Shown in pieces: positions 33,074-42,077 of a stretch of DNA of 64,000 nt. Within the stretch, counting starts at the first letter, position 1. Each line of letters starts with the position of its first letter. The notes below the pieces were generated by a model. It saw nothing but the letters and a program-made list of their open reading frames with translations, did no database searches and was not told the origin of the DNA. Both the position numbers and the translations under genes were made by a program. Source of the stretch: Alkalicoccus chagannorensis DSM 18086 (lineage in GTDB: Bacteria > Bacillota > Bacilli > Bacillales > Salisediminibacteriaceae). The DNA is taken from the NCBI RefSeq assembly GCF_000429725.1, contig NZ_KE386945.1, positions 1 to 64,000 of the forward strand. The letters run 5' to 3'.

Positions 33074-33798
33074 CGTTTCCGCTTCTCTCTCATGATACGG
33101 ACCGCAAACCGCGGAAGTGCTCCCATCCGTTTAATCCGGGAAGGCTGCACCATCAAACGATACAGCCACTCCACATGAAGCTTCTGCCAGATTTTCGGTG
33201 CCCGCTTCATCTCACCGGCGAGCACGTCAAAACTGCCGCCGATCCCCATGAATACTCCGTGGTCAAAGGACGGAGAGTACTGCGCAATCCATTTTTCCTG
33301 CCTGGGGAGGCCGAGTGCAGCGAAGACATAGTCCGGCTGTTTTTCCGCGATGTCCTTGGCGATGGAATCATCTTCCATGTCAAAATAGCCGTGATGACTT
33401 CCGGCAATCTCAATCCCGGGGAACTCCTCGCGTACAACGGCCAGTGCTTTTTGAAGCGTTTCTTCCTTTGCACCGAGAAAATAGACAGACTGTTGCATAT
33501 GATCTGCCGTCGCTAAGAGACGCATAAATAAATCAAAGCCAGCCACCCGTTCTGGAAGCGGTGATCCGAGCAGCTCTGCTCCCTTCACGACCCCAATCCC
33601 GTCAGCAGTCACAAAATCCGCAGCCAGCAAGCTCTCTCTATAGGCCGGGTCTTCTTCTGCCTTCATGATAATTTCCGGATTAGCCGTCACAACAAAGGCT
33701 TTCTCTTTCTGCTCTGCCCGGCGCACGAGTTCTGCTGCAAGGTCGTTGAGCGTCGTATGTACAATCGGTATACCTAAAACATCAACCGTTTTCTTCAT
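33070..33798 (-). CDS. tagA: WecG/TagA/CpsF-family glycosyltransferase
   Basis: A 242-residue GT26 enzyme: TANPEIIMKAEEDPAYRESL, FVTADGIGVV with the likely catalytic aspartate, FLGAKEE and ALGLPRQEKWI. TagA adds N-acetylmannosamine to the GlcNAc lipid made by TagO. It is the first gene of the operon running through the flippase, DUF5693 and csaB. The ribosome site (GAGGGATGG, distant) is weak. Confidence 0.93.
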   Translation of the reverse strand: MKKTVDVLGIPIVHTTLNDLAAELVRRAEQKEKAFVVTANPEIIMKAEEDPAYRESLLAADFVTADGIGVVKGAELLGSPLPERVAGFDLFMRLLATADHMQQSVYFLGAKEETLQKALAVVREEFPGIEIAGSHHGYFDMEDDSIAKDIAEKQPDYVFAALGLPRQEKWIAQYSPSFDHGVFMGIGGSFDVLAGEMKRAPKIWQKLHVEWLYRLMVQPSRIKRMGALPRFAVRIMREKRKR

Positions 33799-33834
33799 GT
33801 AAATGGGTCACCATCCCTCTATTAACTCTTCTGC

Positions 33835-33843
33835 ATCATAACA
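33835..33843 (-). promoter_or_regulatory. Extended -10 promoter of the tagA operon
   Basis: The minus strand reads TGTTATGAT (TGn plus TATGAT), about 40 bases upstream of tagA. No good -35. Confidence 0.4.
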
Positions 33844-34094
33844 AATTTCTGCTGTGTTGGGAATCGTTCCTATGAGATAGTCATTCTGCCCCCTGAAGAA
33901 CCCAATTCCGCCCCGCAGCAGAAAAATGAGCTCTCTTTCATCCTTCGGTCCTCTTTTTTATACCAGCTTTAGGAATCACCGGCATCGTGATCCGCCCGGG
34001 AAGGCCCCACTACCGGCGTCTATTTTCCTAAACAGGGCGGCCGATCCATCTACCGCTTCATTTTTCTTCTGCAGAAACAAAAAAGGACCTCCAT

Positions 34095-34104
34095 GTGCTA
34101 TACT
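34095..34104 (+). promoter_or_regulatory. Extended -10 promoter of secA2
   Basis: TGTGCTATACT: TGn plus TATACT, about 68 bases before the secA2 start. The rest of 33844-34094, including an open frame from 33926, shows no gene. Confidence 0.45.
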
Positions 34105-34171
34105 AGACGATGTTCCAATGGTAGAGATCTGGATAGACGAACACCTGAAGAGGTTGAAGGAGCGGAACAAT

Positions 34172-36562
34172 ATGTTGAAATTTGTACAGAAAATCATCGG
34201 CGAGGAACAAGACCGCCGACTAAAAAAGTACCGGAAGATGATTGATCAGATTAACGATAAAGAACCAGACATAGAAAAACTGACCGACGAAGAGCTGCAG
34301 CAGAAAACCGTGGACTTCAAACAGCAGATCGAAGACGGAACTACCGTAGATGACCTTACGATAGAAGCTTTCGCTGTGGTTCGCGAAGCTTCCAGACGCG
34401 TGCTCGGGCTGCGGCACTTCGATGTGCAGCTGATGGGTGGACTCACGCTTTTGGAATCCGACATAGCCGAGATGGCAACAGGAGAGGGCAAAACCCTCGT
34501 CGCCTCTCTTCCAAGCTATTTGAAGGCATTGGAAGGACGCGGGGTTCATGTCATCACCGTCAACGACTACCTCGCATCCAGAGACCGGGAGCTGATCGGG
34601 CAGGTGCATGAGTTTCTCGGACTGACCGTAGGACTAAACATCAACGGGATTTCCCCCGGGGAAAAGGTACGTGCCTACAAAGCGGACATCACGTACGGCG
34701 TCGGTTCTGAATTCGGCTTTGATTATCTGCGGGATAATATGGTCACGAAAACAACCGACCGCGTCCGCCGCAGACCTTATCACTATGCAATCATTGACGA
34801 AATTGATTCGGTGTTGATCGATGAAGCCAAAACGCCGCTCATCATTGCCGGAAAGCGAAGTGTCCGTCCGAACTTGTACCATGTCTGTGCCAAACTTTCC
34901 GGTTCATTTAAAGAAGATGTCGACTATATCTATGACCGCGAAAGCCGATCCGTCAACTTTACCGAAGCCGGCATCACGAAAGTGGAACGTGCATTCGGGA
35001 TTGATAACCTTTATGACCTCGAACACCAGACGCTTTATCACTATGTCATTCAAGCGCTGCGTGCCCGCGTGATGTTCCATCTTGATGTGGAGTACATCGT
35101 GGAAGAAGGAGAAATCAAGCTTGTTGACATGTACACGGGTCGAGTCATGGAGGGCCGAACATTGAGCGATGGCCTTCATCAGGCAATTGAGGCGAAAGAA
35201 GGACTGACCATCACAGAAGAAAATAAGGCACAGGCAACGATCACCGTGCAGAACTTCTTCCGCCTTTACCCTTCCTTGGCCGGAATGACAGGCACAGCGA
35301 AAACAGAAAAGCAGGAATTTCAACAGCTCTACGGCATGACGGCAATCGAAATTCCGACGAATCATCCCCGCATCCGGGAGGATCGTGAAGACAAGATTTA
35401 CTATACGATCCACCAGAAGCTGCAGGCTCTGTCGGAGGAAGTTGAACTAAGACATGCGACAGGTCAACCGGTCCTTATCGGGACAACATCGATCATCCAG
35501 TCCGAAACCGTAGCTCAATACCTGGACACAAAGGGCATTCCGTATGAAATCCTGAACGCGAAAAGCGTGGATCAGGAAGTCAACCTCATCTCACTCGCCG
35601 GACAAAAAGGGCAGGTGACGATTGCGACCAACATGGCTGGACGAGGTACTGATATCATGCTCGGAGAAGGGGTCCATGAGCTGGGCGGTCTGTACGTACT
35701 CGGGACAGAAAAGCATGAAAGCCGCCGTATAGATAATCAGCTCCGCGGGCGTTCCGGACGACAGGGAGACCCGGGAACAACGGAGTTCTTCGTTTCTATC
35801 GAAGACGATATGATGAAACGCTTTGCCCGGGAAGAACTTGAAAAGTGGCAGGAATCGCTCACCGCCGATGAAACGGGGTTGATTCACGAGAGAGAAGCGG
35901 CCGAATTTATCGAAAAAGTGCAGCGTATGTGTGAAGATGCTCATTATGCCCAGCGCGAATATACGCTTAAGCTGGACGATGTGATCAATGAGCAGCGGGA
36001 TGTCATCTACAAACTGCGTAACAGCATTTTAGAATCAGATCAGCCGCTTGCGTTTGTCACCGAGATGATCCAAACCTCGGTGAAAGCACAGGTCGATAAG
36101 CTCTGCCCGGATTACATGCTCCCGGAAGAATGGGATTTGGATACCCTCTTTATCCGGTTGAATCACATGCTTCCGCATGAAGATCTTCAGCCTCCGGCAG
36201 ACATGGAAGATAAGAGCGACATCGATGCCCTCGTAGAGGAGAGCCTGGAGCGCTACATCATGTTCATCGAACAGTACCAGGAGGATGCCCGCCTTCAGTC
36301 CGACACGAAGCAGATGCTGCTTCTCGTCCTCGACCGGAGATGGCTCCAGCATCTCGATGATATGAGCCGCTTAAAGGAAGGGATCGGCCTTCGGATGTAC
36401 CAACAGGAAGACCCACTCCGCATCTACCTGCGGGAAGGATTCGAAGTGTTCGAGAAAACCTTCCACAATATCCAGTATGATGCAGCCATGCAGACAGCGC
36501 GCCCAATGCGGAAACGTGCCGAAGCTGCCTTGGATGAAGGAAAATCCAGAAGGAGGAAATAA
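34172..36562 (+). CDS. secA2: SecA2, accessory preprotein translocase ATPase
   Basis: A 796-residue SecA family ATPase with Walker A MATGEGKTL (104-108), Walker B IIDEIDSVLIDEA, QVTIATNMAGRGTDIML and a preprotein cross-linking domain. It lacks the C-terminal cysteine/histidine zinc motif of SecA1. SecA2 drives export of a small set of clients, in B. anthracis the S-layer proteins. The start is MLKFVQKIIG, nine bases after AAGGAG; 82 upstream in-frame codons have no similarity. It is the first gene of a unit with slaP, divergent from the tagA operon. Confidence 0.95.
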   Translation: MLKFVQKIIGEEQDRRLKKYRKMIDQINDKEPDIEKLTDEELQQKTVDFKQQIEDGTTVDDLTIEAFAVVREASRRVLGLRHFDVQLMGGLTLLESDIAEMATGEGKTLVASLPSYLKALEGRGVHVITVNDYLASRDRELIGQVHEFLGLTVGLNINGISPGEKVRAYKADITYGVGSEFGFDYLRDNMVTKTTDRVRRRPYHYAIIDEIDSVLIDEAKTPLIIAGKRSVRPNLYHVCAKLSGSFKEDVDYIYDRESRSVNFTEAGITKVERAFGIDNLYDLEHQTLYHYVIQALRARVMFHLDVEYIVEEGEIKLVDMYTGRVMEGRTLSDGLHQAIEAKEGLTITEENKAQATITVQNFFRLYPSLAGMTGTAKTEKQEFQQLYGMTAIEIPTNHPRIREDREDKIYYTIHQKLQALSEEVELRHATGQPVLIGTTSIIQSETVAQYLDTKGIPYEILNAKSVDQEVNLISLAGQKGQVTIATNMAGRGTDIMLGEGVHELGGLYVLGTEKHESRRIDNQLRGRSGRQGDPGTTEFFVSIEDDMMKRFAREELEKWQESLTADETGLIHEREAAEFIEKVQRMCEDAHYAQREYTLKLDDVINEQRDVIYKLRNSILESDQPLAFVTEMIQTSVKAQVDKLCPDYMLPEEWDLDTLFIRLNHMLPHEDLQPPADMEDKSDIDALVEESLERYIMFIEQYQEDARLQSDTKQMLLLVLDRRWLQHLDDMSRLKEGIGLRMYQQEDPLRIYLREGFEVFEKTFHNIQYDAAMQTARPMRKRAEAALDEGKSRRRK

Positions 36563-36564
36563 TC

Positions 36565-37482
36565 ATGCTTCCATTTTTCAAAAAGAATCAAAAAGAACAG
36601 CTGCAGATGGAAGGACAGGACGCACCTGTCTCTTCTAAAGAGCTCCTTGAGGAGTCCGCAGAGAGTGAAGCGAAAAGTGTGGAACCTCAGCTTTCCGTTC
36701 ATCCAGAATGGAAAATACCTGAAGAAGACATGTACGCTTTTCGGTTTCTCCATAATGAATGTGAGCCGCTGCTGCCGAACCAGGTGTCTCTCTCCGGCAT
36801 GAACATGCAGGAAGACAATGGCACGTTCACGTTTAACGCTTTTGTCCGACACAGTATCAACAAAAAACTGAAACTGGAAGATGCTGTTATTATTATAATG
36901 GATGAGGACAACCGTGTGCTTGGCCGAAAAACGTTTGACCTTCGTGATCTCGGCGAACTGCCGCCAAACGCAAGCCGTCCGTGGCAGTTCACGTTCACCC
37001 CGAAGGATCTGTTCACTGAGGAAATCCCTCAGACAGGCTGGAAGCTCGCTTTCCAACTGCAGCCATCCTCCAGAAAGCACACGCTCGACCTGAGCGACTC
37101 CTGGAAACGATCCCTCGCACAGGAAGCACGCCAGAAGCTCACAAGAGCGGTGAATGACATGGAAGCGCCGAAGCCGGGAGAAGTCAATTTCATGGGTCTC
37201 AAAGCGCAGTTCGCTGAAGACGCCCTTCATGTCACCCTGCTGATCCGGAATGGCGGCGAGAAGAACATTAATATCGAACAGCTGCCTCTGGAAGTAACAG
37301 ACGCCGAGGGGGACATCATTGCATCAGGTGGGTTTAAACTGGACCCGCCCCTGCAGGTGAAATCGAACACGAGTAAGCCGTGGAACTTCGTTTTCCATTC
37401 CTCTTCTTTGAAAAAGGAAAATCCTGATCTCTCTCGCTGGAAGGCTTACCCGCCTAAAAAGGAAAATAAAAGCGACCAATAA
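36565..37482 (+). CDS. slaP: SlaP-like accessory Sec S-layer assembly protein
   Basis: A 305-residue soluble protein with two SLAP-type repeats (about 45-165 and 175-300), each with a conserved 'LxLPPxxSRPWxFxF' core (PPNASRPWQFTFTP; SNTSKPWNFVFH). The family was named for SlaP of B. anthracis, which acts with SecA2 in S-layer protein export. It has no signal peptide, so it is cytoplasmic. AGGAGG precedes the ATG, two bases after secA2, so it is certainly co-transcribed. Confidence 0.9.
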   Translation: MLPFFKKNQKEQLQMEGQDAPVSSKELLEESAESEAKSVEPQLSVHPEWKIPEEDMYAFRFLHNECEPLLPNQVSLSGMNMQEDNGTFTFNAFVRHSINKKLKLEDAVIIIMDEDNRVLGRKTFDLRDLGELPPNASRPWQFTFTPKDLFTEEIPQTGWKLAFQLQPSSRKHTLDLSDSWKRSLAQEARQKLTRAVNDMEAPKPGEVNFMGLKAQFAEDALHVTLLIRNGGEKNINIEQLPLEVTDAEGDIIASGGFKLDPPLQVKSNTSKPWNFVFHSSSLKKENPDLSRWKAYPPKKENKSDQ

Positions 37483-37496
37483 CTAATGTTTGACCA

Positions 37497-37625
37497 AAAG
37501 CGCAAAGCGCCTTTTGGTCGGAACGGCGAGTATCGAAGGTTTAATGGAGAAAGCGGAAGTTCTTCATGCTTCCCGTAAAGCCGATAAAGCAGCCGCGTCC
37601 TGGATGAAAACTGATATATTCCAAT
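37497..37625. repeat. Family C dispersed repeat after slaP
   Basis: Opens with AAAAGCGCAAAGCGCCTTTTGGTCGG, i.e. the family palindrome, then GAACGGCGAG, a GGAGAAAGCGG...CTTCCCG pair and AAAACTGATATATTCC. Confidence 0.75.
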
Positions 37626-37633
37626 CACCTAAA

Positions 37634-37685
37634 AAAATAGAAAACGCCCTTGAAAGTCATAACGACTTTCAAGGGCTTTCTTTTC
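37634..37685. terminator. Bidirectional terminator between slaP and the amidase
   Basis: 13-bp perfect stem GCCCTTGAAAGTC / GACTTTCAAGGGC, loop ATAAC, with A/T runs on both sides. Confidence 0.9.
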
Positions 37686-37707
37686 AAGAGACAGGCTCCT
37701 GCCTTTA

Positions 37708-39423
37708 TTACCGCACGTGATAGTACTCTTCTAGACCGTCCACGATCGACGCCGCAGCGCTGCGGCGGAAGGAATCCCGCCGAAGCTTTTCAGCATCTTC
37801 CGGATGATCCATAAAAGCAATCTCCATGAGAATCGATGGCATTTCAGCATTTCTCAACACACTGAAATTCGCTTCATCTACTCGTCGATAATGCGTGCCA
37901 AGCCGGCTGACCATCGCATCCTGAATACTGTGCGCCAGATTTTCTGAATGTGCACTGCTGTAGGACGCATTCCAGAACGTTTCTGAGCCGCGTGCCTGTC
38001 CATTGAAGGCATTGGCATGAACGCTGATGAACAAGTCGGCATACTCACGGTTCGCAAGTTCAGCTCGTTCCTGCAGTTCGAGGAAGTAATCATCTGTTCT
38101 TGTCATAATCACTTCTGCACCTGCTGCTTCCAGCATTTCCTGTGCGTATAGACTTACATCCAGGTTGATGTCTTTCTCCAGCATGCCGCCCGCTTGAGCT
38201 CCAGCATCTCCCGCTCCGTGTCCTGCATCAATTACGACCCGTTTCCCTTCAAGGCCGGGTGGGAGGAATGTCAGCGTAATCGACCCGGATGATTCACGGT
38301 AGACATAATGGTAATCAGGTTCAAGTTCGAAATCGACGTAAGTATCTCCTCCGGACGTCCATTCACGAACTTCACTAATAGCCGCATGCACCGCATTAGG
38401 TACATCAATATCGGTTGCATTCGTACGGATTCTGAGGCCGTCTGATCTTTCCTCTGTCACCGACACAGACGTGCCACCGATTTTGTGCATCGTCAGTACA
38501 CTCCGTGCAGGACTCTGATCCCACTGAGGGGCACCCAGAAGCCGCATTCTTTCATTCTCATGCTGCAGATGGAGATAGTGAGAATGAACATAACCTTGGG
38601 TTCCACTGCCATCATTGATCCTTACCCATTCACTATCAAATGCTTCAACAGTGACCTCTTCCCCATTCGTCAGCCTCCCCGTCTGTGGTGTAGAAGCAGA
38701 CGGTCCCTGCCGCACGTTGAGGTGGCCGGTATGGGAATCCACCGTCCCACTGATCTGCTGATCACTCAGTTCCTCTTCAGAAAGGACATCCTCTTCTGCT
38801 GATTCCCCCCGGTGAATATCCACCGACCGGTCATCGTGAGTGTAAGAAACGTCGGCATCAAACGTTTCAGCAAAAAAACGAAGCGGAATCATCGTATGTC
38901 CATTTACAATACCCGGCTCCACTCCTGGATAAATCCGTTCACCATTCACATAGGAGGCTTCTGCATCAATATCGAACCGTACACTGGTACTGCCGTCTTC
39001 TGCGTGAACCTGGCGGGTGTCATTATCCCAACGCACTTGAATATCAAGTGCTTCACTCACGGAACGAAACGGAACCAGAAGATGGTTATTTCTGTTGAAA
39101 GGTTCTTCTGCAAATTCGATCTCCACGTCATTCACAGAAATGAGGTAGCCTTTGCGTATAAATTCCTTCGATACATACCTTGTACCGCCTTCATACTCAA
39201 TTTCATAGAAAGCACCGGATTCACCTGTAATATGTACGGCAGAACGACTTTCCACTTGTCCGATGACCTGTTCCGGCTGATATCCCGGCTCGGCTCGCAC
39301 GTTCAGTTCCTCAAACCCCTGCACGTAGCCGGTCTCTGATGATTCTGCTCCGACCGCCGTCACCATTCCTGTAAGCAGAACAATGAGTGCAGCAAGAAAG
39401 GATATGATTGTGATCTTTCTCAT
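37708..39423 (-). CDS. Secreted N-acetylmuramoyl-L-alanine amidase with SH3b and CuAO-N modules
   Basis: A 571-residue wall hydrolase: signal peptide (1-27, ending AVGA), an SH3b domain (about 30-92), a copper-amine-oxidase-N-like repeat pair (about 95-205), a second SH3b (about 230-290), an AMIN-like region (about 310-375) and an Amidase_3 domain (about 380-570) with zinc ligands in VVIDAGHGAGDAG, a metal-binding glutamate, SVHANAF and the catalytic glutamate in SILMEIAFMDHP. It cleaves the amide between muramic acid and L-alanine. The start follows GGAGGAGG. Single gene, minus strand. Confidence 0.92.
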   Translation of the reverse strand: MRKITIISFLAALIVLLTGMVTAVGAESSETGYVQGFEELNVRAEPGYQPEQVIGQVESRSAVHITGESGAFYEIEYEGGTRYVSKEFIRKGYLISVNDVEIEFAEEPFNRNNHLLVPFRSVSEALDIQVRWDNDTRQVHAEDGSTSVRFDIDAEASYVNGERIYPGVEPGIVNGHTMIPLRFFAETFDADVSYTHDDRSVDIHRGESAEEDVLSEEELSDQQISGTVDSHTGHLNVRQGPSASTPQTGRLTNGEEVTVEAFDSEWVRINDGSGTQGYVHSHYLHLQHENERMRLLGAPQWDQSPARSVLTMHKIGGTSVSVTEERSDGLRIRTNATDIDVPNAVHAAISEVREWTSGGDTYVDFELEPDYHYVYRESSGSITLTFLPPGLEGKRVVIDAGHGAGDAGAQAGGMLEKDINLDVSLYAQEMLEAAGAEVIMTRTDDYFLELQERAELANREYADLFISVHANAFNGQARGSETFWNASYSSAHSENLAHSIQDAMVSRLGTHYRRVDEANFSVLRNAEMPSILMEIAFMDHPEDAEKLRRDSFRRSAAASIVDGLEEYYHVR

Positions 39424-39599
39424 CCTTATCCTCCTCCTCCATAATGTTGTACTTATGATAATATACCACATTTTTTTGCATATTAAAGAGATTTTCAGAA
39501 GAGAGGGCCTTATGACCCCCCTTCTTTCTCAACGGATCGACGGCGCACCTTTCCCGGCCATTTCAAACGGAGAATGCCGTCGTTCTCTGCCAATGAGCA

Positions 39600-40005
39600 T
39601 ACCCCAGAACCTAGACACACAGTATCTTTTTCGGAACGGGTTACGCCGCTGCAGTTTGTTGAAGGGAAAAACAGGCTTTGCCTTCTTCCCTGTCAGCGTA
39701 CAAAGCCGCCTACATATCTCTCAGAACAAAAGCGCGGAGCGCCTTTTGGCCGGAACGTCGTGTACCTCAAGCTTTTCGAGGGAAGCAAGAGGGTTTCTTT
39801 CTTCCCGTGCATCGAATGAAGCCGCGGTCTTCTTGTATGAACACTAATACTTCCTATACGAAGAACAAAAGCGCAAAGCGCCTTTTGGTCGGAACGGCGT
39901 GCGGAAGCGCTGCAAGCTTTTTGAGGGAAGAAAACGTTCTTTGTTTCTTCCCGAGCAGCGAATGGAGCCGCCGTCACACTGTATGAAAACTTATACATTT
40001 CTATC
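39600..40005. repeat. Family C dispersed repeats, three tandem copies
   Basis: Copies begin near 39600 (diverged), 39722 and 39862. The last two open with ACAAAAGCGC(G/A)(G/A)AGCGCC-TTTTGG and a GGAACG(T/G)CGTG block, then GAGGGAAG...TTCTTCCCG and end TATGAA. The unit is about 138 bp. The neighbouring amidase and SLH genes give no coding explanation. Confidence 0.75.
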
Positions 40006-40009
40006 ATGC

Positions 40010-40047
40010 AAAAAAAGAGCCGGCTCCAACGTTCTTTGAGCCGGCTC
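40010..40047 (-). terminator. Intrinsic terminator of the SLH glucosaminidase
   Basis: GAGCCGGCTC / GAGCCGGCTC, a self-palindromic 10-bp arm pair, followed on the minus strand by TTTTTT, 48 bases after the stop. Confidence 0.85.
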
Positions 40048-40095
40048 CTTGACGAATAGAAGGGTCAAGGGTAAGGTTTCTACTTTATTTCTCTT

Positions 40096-42075
40096 TTAAC
40101 GGAAAGAAGGGAAATCCATACGGTCAATATACGCACCGTGGATGAAGCCTCGGTCCGCGTCCGGCTTATCCCCCTGCACCTCATACCAGAGGGCATTTCC
40201 ATTGCGAAGTTCGTCATGGATAATCACCGGCATGCCAGCATCACTGTATCGATACAAGGCATCACGGGACGTGCCCGCTTCGGGGCGGACGTTCAATCCG
40301 GACGTGTTCGTTACACCGAGATCATAGGAGGCATAATCTTCCTCGCCGAGAAAACGATCCGCACGATACATATGACCCGCGATTTTCTGTCCCCAGAACA
40401 TATCAGAAGCATAACGAATGTTGAAGCCAAGGGCTTTATGGCCTTTCACCGATCCACTAAAGCGCCAGTTTTCCACATTGCCGTAAGTTTCTTTCATGTG
40501 CATACCGGCAAACAAAATACTGTCTTCAAAGCTGTGGAATTCATCTGCGTTTCCATAAGGATCTTCATCGGTAGCATTGAGCCCGAACAAGTTGTTCTTA
40601 TCTTGAGCAATCTCACTTCGTCCCCAAGAACTTTCATGAATCGCTTTGGCCATCAGGTAAAGCGCATTGATGCCATACTCTTCTTCTGCTTCTTTAAAGG
40701 AATCTCCTTCACCTGCTAGTGGGCTGGCTCCACTAGGTGCAGCTTCTTCCAGGAAACGGTCCAGATCTTCCGCACTGTAGTTCGTGCTGGAGTGAACGGA
40801 CAATTTATTGAAATACTGCGGCTGTTCTCCTTCAAAAGAACCGTCGGTGGTGTAGAACGATGATCCGTCTTCACTCAAATATTCCGTTCCTTCTGAGAGA
40901 AAAGAAGGTGCTGGTCCGAAGCTGTAGCTCGTGTAGGAGTCAGCAATCGGGTTATACAATCTGTGATATAGCGTTCCACCCGATACTTCATAATGATTTC
41001 GACCTTCTACTCTCTCCGTCGGGATCAACTCTACATCATCCATGTCCATGTAGCCGGATGCTCCAGCATAGCTCACTTCCACGTACCCCGGACCGGCCCC
41101 CTGATAATTGAACTCCGAACCAAAGGCACGGTTGCCGGATGCGTAAGTTTTAGATGTAACAAGGTTGCGCGCCGTATACACGTTCACGGTCCCATTCGAT
41201 ACCTGTTTCGGGAGAACAAGTCCGTCTTCCATTTTGACGATTCTATCGTCGGACAACAGCAGCGTACGGCTGTTGTTCATTGCTGCTTCCGCTTCTTCAT
41301 ACGTGTCGTAAGAAGAACCTTGCACCGTAATACTGCCGTCACTATCAATGGATGCAGTGCGGTATGTACCGTCGTCGACATCCGGCAGTTCACTTTCCGG
41401 CTCGTCTTCTTCTTCCGGCGGATCAACTTCTTCACGGAAATCCGCTGCGGCATCCTGCATTCTCGTAATAAAGGCAGCTGCCTGAGCCCTTGTTGCGCTG
41501 TCTTTCGGAGCAAAGCGGAACGAGGTTCCTTCTTCGTCTGCAGGATGTCCTGTGATTACACCGTAGAAGTAGTTCGCTTCAACGGCACTGCGGTGGGAAG
41601 AGTGGATGTCCGCTTCATCAATGAAGACACTTTCCTCCAGCTGCTGGGAAGGCATGTCGAGTACGTTTGTCATGGCACGGTAGATCAGCGTCGCCATTTC
41701 TTCTCGTGTGATTTCCTGATCCGGGGCAAACCCGCCATCAGGATAACCCTGAATCAACCCTGCGGAAGAGGCTCGAAAAATCCCCTCTGCAAAAGTATGA
41801 CTGCTGTCTACATCATTGAATCGCCCTTCATCTGGCTGATATGGCAGATCCAGAGCCCTTGCGAAAAACGTGGCGAACTGCGCTCTTGTTACAGCCTCAT
41901 CCGGCCTTGCTGTGCCATCCGGAAACCCTGCAAGAATGTCGCGTTCCACCGCTTTATTCATCTCTTTCTCGAGGGAATGCCCCTCCACGTCACTGAACGA
42001 TGAAGCTGAAGCAGGCTGGGTCAGACCAAATGATAATATCATCACCAACACAGCCATCATGGTTCGTTTCAGCAT
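40096..42075 (-). CDS. SLH-anchored endo-beta-N-acetylglucosaminidase
   Basis: A 659-residue secreted protein: signal peptide (1-25), three SLH domains (about 26-70, 84-140 and 150-212; TRAQ- and TREE-type motifs), an acidic linker, SH3/GW-like modules (about 240-400), a glucosaminidase domain (about 430-590; KAIHESSWGRSEIAQDKNNLFG) and a C-terminal SH3b. It is predicted to cut the glycan strand of peptidoglycan. The SLH domains should bind the pyruvylated wall polymer made via CsaB. AGGAGG lies eight bases before the ATG. It starts two bases after the stop of the gene at 42078, so they form an operon. Confidence 0.92.
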   Translation of the reverse strand: MLKRTMMAVLVMILSFGLTQPASASSFSDVEGHSLEKEMNKAVERDILAGFPDGTARPDEAVTRAQFATFFARALDLPYQPDEGRFNDVDSSHTFAEGIFRASSAGLIQGYPDGGFAPDQEITREEMATLIYRAMTNVLDMPSQQLEESVFIDEADIHSSHRSAVEANYFYGVITGHPADEEGTSFRFAPKDSATRAQAAAFITRMQDAAADFREEVDPPEEEDEPESELPDVDDGTYRTASIDSDGSITVQGSSYDTYEEAEAAMNNSRTLLLSDDRIVKMEDGLVLPKQVSNGTVNVYTARNLVTSKTYASGNRAFGSEFNYQGAGPGYVEVSYAGASGYMDMDDVELIPTERVEGRNHYEVSGGTLYHRLYNPIADSYTSYSFGPAPSFLSEGTEYLSEDGSSFYTTDGSFEGEQPQYFNKLSVHSSTNYSAEDLDRFLEEAAPSGASPLAGEGDSFKEAEEEYGINALYLMAKAIHESSWGRSEIAQDKNNLFGLNATDEDPYGNADEFHSFEDSILFAGMHMKETYGNVENWRFSGSVKGHKALGFNIRYASDMFWGQKIAGHMYRADRFLGEEDYASYDLGVTNTSGLNVRPEAGTSRDALYRYSDAGMPVIIHDELRNGNALWYEVQGDKPDADRGFIHGAYIDRMDFPSFR

Positions 42076-42077
42076 GG

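Noticed and set aside
33926-34171. N-terminal extension of SecA2
   Set aside because: The 82 extra codons have no SecA similarity and include the likely promoter; AAGGAG stands before the ATG at 34172.
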